NCBI GenBank assembly: GCA_015179125.1
Contig: WHVA01000549.1
Location: 1 to 64,000 of the forward strand
From: Gautieria morchelliformis
Lineage: Eukaryota; Basidiomycota; Agaricomycetes; Gomphales; Gomphaceae
Length of the DNA stretch: 64,000 nucleotides
Direction of reading: 5' to 3'
Each line of letters opens with the position of its first letter. Within the stretch, counting starts at the first letter, position 1. Of this stretch, positions 60,205 through 64,000 are shown one piece after another. The notes beneath the pieces are model-generated. The model was not told where the DNA came from. It saw nothing but the letters and a program-made list of their open reading frames with translations, and searched no databases. A program made the translations under genes and the position numbers.

Positions 60205-60579
60205 TGTCAGGGGGCACCCTGTTTTCCAGCTCCGACACCACCCTGAGTTCCGCTTCCATTTCTGACTCTGCTTTCAATTCCGCTTCCATCTCTGACTCCC
60301 CTTTTGGAAATGGTTCCACTTCTGGGGGAACTCCCACCAGTTCCGTTCACTTCACCGATTCCACTCCACTCTCCAACTTCTGCCTTCGGAACAGTGTCGG
60401 GAGTCAAGCAACTCGCATAGTATGTGGCATCAAGGGTCAGTCAAGGGTCAGGGGTCAGGGAAATGCAGGGTTGCTGGTGAGTGCCAAGTGTTGTGCCTGG
60501 CTGTGGAGTGTAGTATAATACGGGCTCGCTGACATTGGGGGTCCTTAGACTTTTCTCTTTGGATTTCCCCTTGTCAGGT
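60205..60579 (+). repeat. Solo LTR-C
   Basis: Starts TGTCAGGGGGCACCC, inverted match of 33331-33716. Rich in TTCCG/TTCCA pentamers at 60230-60370. No target duplication could be seen. Confidence 0.65.
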
Positions 60580-61754
60580 GAGAATCCCTGTTGTGATAAA
60601 CAAAATTATGCCATCCATTCACCTTCATATATACATAGGCAGATGTTTATAACTGTCATATATATGTATATATAGCTTAGCTAATCTATATTTCATAAAA
60701 TATATCACAATTGAGACAGTTGCCAGCACCTGTAAGGGATGCTTAATCCTAGCCCTAAAGTTCTTTCTTACAGTCTGCAGCTCCCCTAGGAAAGGGTGTA
60801 TACCCTATTGTCTAAACATCAATAGTTATATATCTTTGTAATATACATGCATATTATTTTAAATATACCTTCTAATCAGATCTATCAACCATATATAATA
60901 ATATAGTACAGGTATTGTCCATACTTGCTTCTACATCCTGTCATCATACCTCTAACATGCTTCATATATACTTCTAACATGTACTTGTATGGTCCATACT
61001 TGCCTCTACATTTTATCATTGTACATCTAAAAATTTTGCTATATATGTTTAACATAAAGTCATCCAAATCCTATCTGAAATTGCTCTGTTATCTCAATAC
61101 ACACCATGGTTTAGCACATACAAACATATTTTTAAAATATCAGAACATTCAAAAAGTTTTAGGATATCCACAATATACAAGTTGCTCAAAATGATGGACT
61201 ATGAATTCAGTTAGGGTTGATATTTTAAAAGAACTCTAACATATCCTAGAAGAATGTACATTATTGTCAATCTGAACATCCTCCATAAAGGACTAATACT
61301 TTCAAGAATTTATTCAAGAGTAAATAACCCACTTATGATGCATATATGCACCAGCATGCACAAGTGCCAGATGACATTACAGATAATGATGTTATCTTAT
61401 GTACCGGATAGATAAGGAACTGATGCTAGCCCCTTACAGCTGCATACCGGCATCGGCCTCATCAGTCGATCAGAAGAAGCCTACCTGTCAGCCATGATGT
61501 CAGTCGTGACACCAACAGGTGCCAGGCCATAGGCACTAAGGAGGTGTGGACACCAAATGCTGCAGAGACTTACAGACTGTGCAGAGAGATCAGATGTCAT
61601 GGGGATGATGATGGAACATCATTCTGACTGGACATGTAGAACTTCAACACTGAGGAGGGGAGGCTACACATTGGCCTATTTCACTCACATATACGTGGTT
61701 CTGGCCTTTAAGTGCCAGTCAGGCACTGGAGTGCCTAAGAATGTAACATGTTAA
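60580..61754. other. AT-rich non-coding region with a short tandem repeat
   Basis: No credible gene. A segment of about 76 bp (GTCCATACTTGC-TCTACAT) is repeated at about 60917 and 60992. Several TATATA tracts. 61330-61750 may be further decayed LTR sequence. Confidence 0.4.
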
Positions 61755-61968
61755 GGAATGGCCGTAGCCCAAAATGGAAATTCATCCACAACCACCCACA
61801 AAGGGTCAGTTTGGTCAAAAATGAAAAGAGATAGTAATACAGCCTTAAAATCAAGGAAAATTTTAAAAAATGAATGTCAGCATAATTTCAGGTAAAAACC
61901 AAAAGAAAGAACAACAATATATGAAGGAAATGTTGGGTTTGAAGTCTGGTGCACAGATGCACCCAACA
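61755..61968 (-). repeat. Old LTR-D fragment
   Basis: Contains CCACAACCACCCACAAAGGGTC and ends GCACCCAACA, matching the first 210 bp of LTR-D in reverse with many changes. It abuts the Helitron fragment. Confidence 0.6.
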
Positions 61969-63005
61969 ATAATATCCCTACTGCATATGAGACTGCAGTG
62001 ATTCTTCCTAGAGATGGCCTTGACCATGAACCTAGGGATATTATTGTCCAGCTCAAAGGTGGACCTTTCAAAAGGATATTCGATACAAATCCAAACTATG
62101 CCTCTCTTCACAATGTCTTGCTCTTTCCCAGGTGAGAGTTGGGATGGCAACCAGATATTCACTATTGCCAAATACCGGGCCAGCCTGAGTGACCTGGGCA
62201 CGTCACCCAAATTCAGTACCATTCCTATTGTCTCTTCAAAAGAACAGAAGAACCTACAACACTCCTGCTTGCTGGCAAATTATTCCAGCAGTACATTGTA
62301 GACTCTTGGGCAGCTGCAGAGCAAAGCAGGCTGAGGTGGATCAGGGAAAATCAACACTCTCTCCATGCTGAGGTGTATAACCAGATGGTGGATGCATTTA
62401 ATCACAAAGACAATGACAGAGATGCAAACAACTTGCGCACCAAATCCATTCTGCATACAACATCTCAAGGAGGGACATGGGACATGCAGGAAAACCTGCA
62501 GAACTCTCTGGCCATTTCAAGGAAGTATGGTGTGGCTGATCTCTTTATTACCATGACTGCCAATCCCAACTGGCAGGAGATATTTGATGCATTGTTGCCT
62601 GGTCAAACTCCTCAGGACAGACCTGACTTGGTGTTGCAGGTGTTCCAGCTGAAAAAGAAATACCTCATTGACTTGATCGTCAAGGAAAAGATTTTGGGGA
62701 AACCATCACTCGTGTCCACACCATTGAATTCCAGAAAAGGGACTCCCACACATGCATATTCTTATCTGGTTAGAGATTCCAAGATCAAACATCCACATGA
62801 GGTGGATTCAATGATTTCAGCAGAGTTTCCTGATCCAGAGACTCATCCTGTCCTCTATCAGTTGGTCTGTGAGCTGATGACACATGGGCCCTGTGGAGAA
62901 ATGAATTGAGATGCACCCTGCATGGAAAATGGCAAGTGTAAGAAAAACTTCCCAAAACCATTCTGTGAGGAAACCTCTCTGAATGAGGATGGATATAGTG
63001 TTGTT
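61969..63005 (+). pseudogene. Helitron RepHel N-terminal fragment
   Basis: Helitron replication initiator-helicase, which nicks DNA and starts rolling-circle transposition. Reads NIPTAYETAVILPRDGLDHE, GGPFKRIFDTNPNYASLHN, FPR then a frame change, LLAGKLFQQYIVDSWAAAEQ and LFITMTANPNWQEI. The Rep HUH site, expected as a GLPHAH-type motif, reads GTPTHAYSYL at about 62745, so a metal-binding His is lost. Then MTHGPCGEMN*DAPCMENGK with a TGA at 62907, CKKNFPKPFCEETSLNEDGY, and an abrupt end near 63005. Dead. Confidence 0.8.
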
Positions 63006-63037
63006 TATAGTTCAGTTCAGTTCAATTCACCATTTTC

Positions 63038-63460
63038 TCAGGCCCATTCCTGTAGGTGTCTACATATGTCACAGATGCTGTCAGAATGTGTGCAATCACA
63101 GTATAGGTTATATATGAGTACTTTACCCATGCACATTTTGACCTCTATTGCCGCAATATCCAGCAAACCAATGTCTATCACTGTCCATTCATTTGTGGCT
63201 ATTCTCTTGTTGACTAAAATCACAGACCATGTGTGCTTTTCCTTGTCAGAGTAGTGGATGTTGGGATATACTGAGTACCCATGGGGTGTAGCTCTAGCAT
63301 TGCCAAGAACATCAATATATGGTTCCTGGATCATGATGATGTTGTACTTTTCCAGCAAGCATCTGGAAAGCATGTCAGCTGTAGCAGCGAGTGACTTATT
63401 CACATTATGATGTGTAATCTGCAGGTACTTTGGGGTGTTGCTAGCATCACTCATCCTCAC
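63038..63460 (-). pseudogene. LINE endonuclease domain, 3' part missing
   Basis: The ATG is at 63454 (63460 is GTG). Reads LQITHHNVNKSLAATADML, YNIIMIQEPYIDVLGNA, WSVILVNKRIATNEW and VLIYNLYCDC: the start of an apurinic-type endonuclease that nicks target DNA for reverse transcription (N of NVNKS, E of QEPY, and later N are the active-site residues seen). It breaks off where Helitron sequence begins. RT is absent. Confidence 0.75.
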
Positions 63461-64000
63461 TATATGTCGCTGTAGTTGTCCTCTCTGTGCAGGTTTGCCT
63501 CTTGGTCCCTGCTGATGCCATAGTCATCCAGGGTCATCTGTCTGCTATCATGGCCTATCCATGGCCTGTCCTGGTGCCCAATGCTTGGGTTGGACCATCC
63601 TCTCTCCCCCTGATTGTGGTTGTATGTGGTTGTGTGCCGGCTGTCAGGGTTATTGAGCTTGTTGCGGTGCCTGCACTGTTGCTGCTCATTGGCGTGTTGC
63701 AGTACTTCACTAGCATCCATCATCTGACCCCCAGTGTCTCACTGCGCCCAGGTCCGGGGATCATTGCTGAGGAAATACTTGTAGGTATTTTCTGGGTCTG
63801 TTCTCTCGACTTTTTGGCATGCCACTCTGAAACTGGGGCATGTCCTGTCCCATGACACATGCCTGAGGGTGCTGCAGTTGAAACTTTTGAACTGGGATGG
63901 ATCTGTCTCCTTGCAATCAGCGGTCCTGTGTGCCTCCCCACATGTCCTGCAGACATCTGCTTGGTCGCACTCTGCTGCCATATGTCTTGCATTGTACCTC
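63460..64000 (-). pseudogene. LINE ORF1 (gag-like, zinc knuckles), continues beyond the window
   Basis: Reads CRTCGEAHRTADCKETDP and NCSTLRHVSWDRTCPSF, then YKYFLSNDPRTWAQ; this Cys-knuckle pair followed by a Y-F..DP.TW tail is the C-terminus of ORF1 proteins in basidiomycete LINEs of the Tad/CRE style. TGA at 63741-63739 interrupts; the same frame continues MMDASEVLQHANEQ to 63460, where ORF2 begins with a short overlap. Confidence 0.7.

Noticed and set aside
60885-61194. Two short ORFs in the AT-rich region
   Set aside because: Low-complexity translations (Tyr/Ile/Met-rich) arising from tandem AT-rich repeats.
1-64000. tRNA, rRNA or other structured RNA genes
   Set aside because: No cloverleaf with A and B box motifs or rRNA-like block was noticed by eye; a covariance-model scan would be needed to exclude them.

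Overview
The window looks like a transposon graveyard from a filamentous basidiomycete, most likely an Agaricomycete. The evidence is: short GT..AG introns of about 48-60 bp; a Tnp2-type CACTA transposase with a companion gene; Helitron RepHel and PIF1 pieces; chromodomain Ty3/Gypsy elements; a DIRS/Ngaro tyrosine-recombinase retroelement; and arrays of WD40 repeats of the EGHTDWVTSVAFS kind. Only one host gene appears intact, an SRPK-like protein kinase at 54890-56266. Almost everything else is a mobile element, a remnant of one, or a fragment of a host gene lying in or beside one.

Layout. 1-4513: DIRS/Ngaro-like retroelement (minus strand; gag, zinc finger, RT-RNase H, tyrosine recombinase) between 103-bp direct repeats. 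4514-6182: an LTR-like promoter region, a truncated LTR of family B and a PIF1 helicase tail. 6183-6210: a Helitron 3' terminus (hairpin plus CTAG). 6395-11142: an intron-containing but decayed copy of the nuclear gene for mitochondrial RNA polymerase. 11376-19291: a CACTA element with CACTG termini, a Tnp2 gene carrying an internal inversion, a divergent acidic companion gene, and a captured fragment of a family-2 glycosyltransferase. 19589-22850: a Mutator-like element with 760-bp inverted repeats carrying an AIR1-like zinc-knuckle gene. 23560-26077: a near-perfect WD40 array cut by a Gypsy-A element (26078-30520) that has an antisense Cys-rich ORF.

30521-33228 holds unrecognised coding debris and a second WD40 piece. 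33331-45456 is a pile of Copia, Gypsy-D and Gypsy-B remains and solo LTRs. 45918-53382 is a second Gypsy-A copy with perfect TTCAC target duplications, broken by family-B LTRs. 53383-54706 holds a coiled-coil coding remnant split by a solo LTR-D and followed by an old LTR-B. 56525-59906 holds two small Mutator-like elements, one with a MYND finger fragment, the second nested in a hAT-like element. 60205-64000 has a solo LTR, AT-rich DNA, a Helitron RepHel fragment and the 5' part of a LINE.

Two themes recur. First, different DNA transposons appear to have picked up different host genes with introns (glycosyltransferase, AIR1-like, MYND, possibly the mitochondrial RNA polymerase). Second, nesting with target-site duplications lets the insertion order be read directly. 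Element termini, duplications, stops and frameshifts are read from the sequence. Family names rest on remembered motifs, and no database search was possible.
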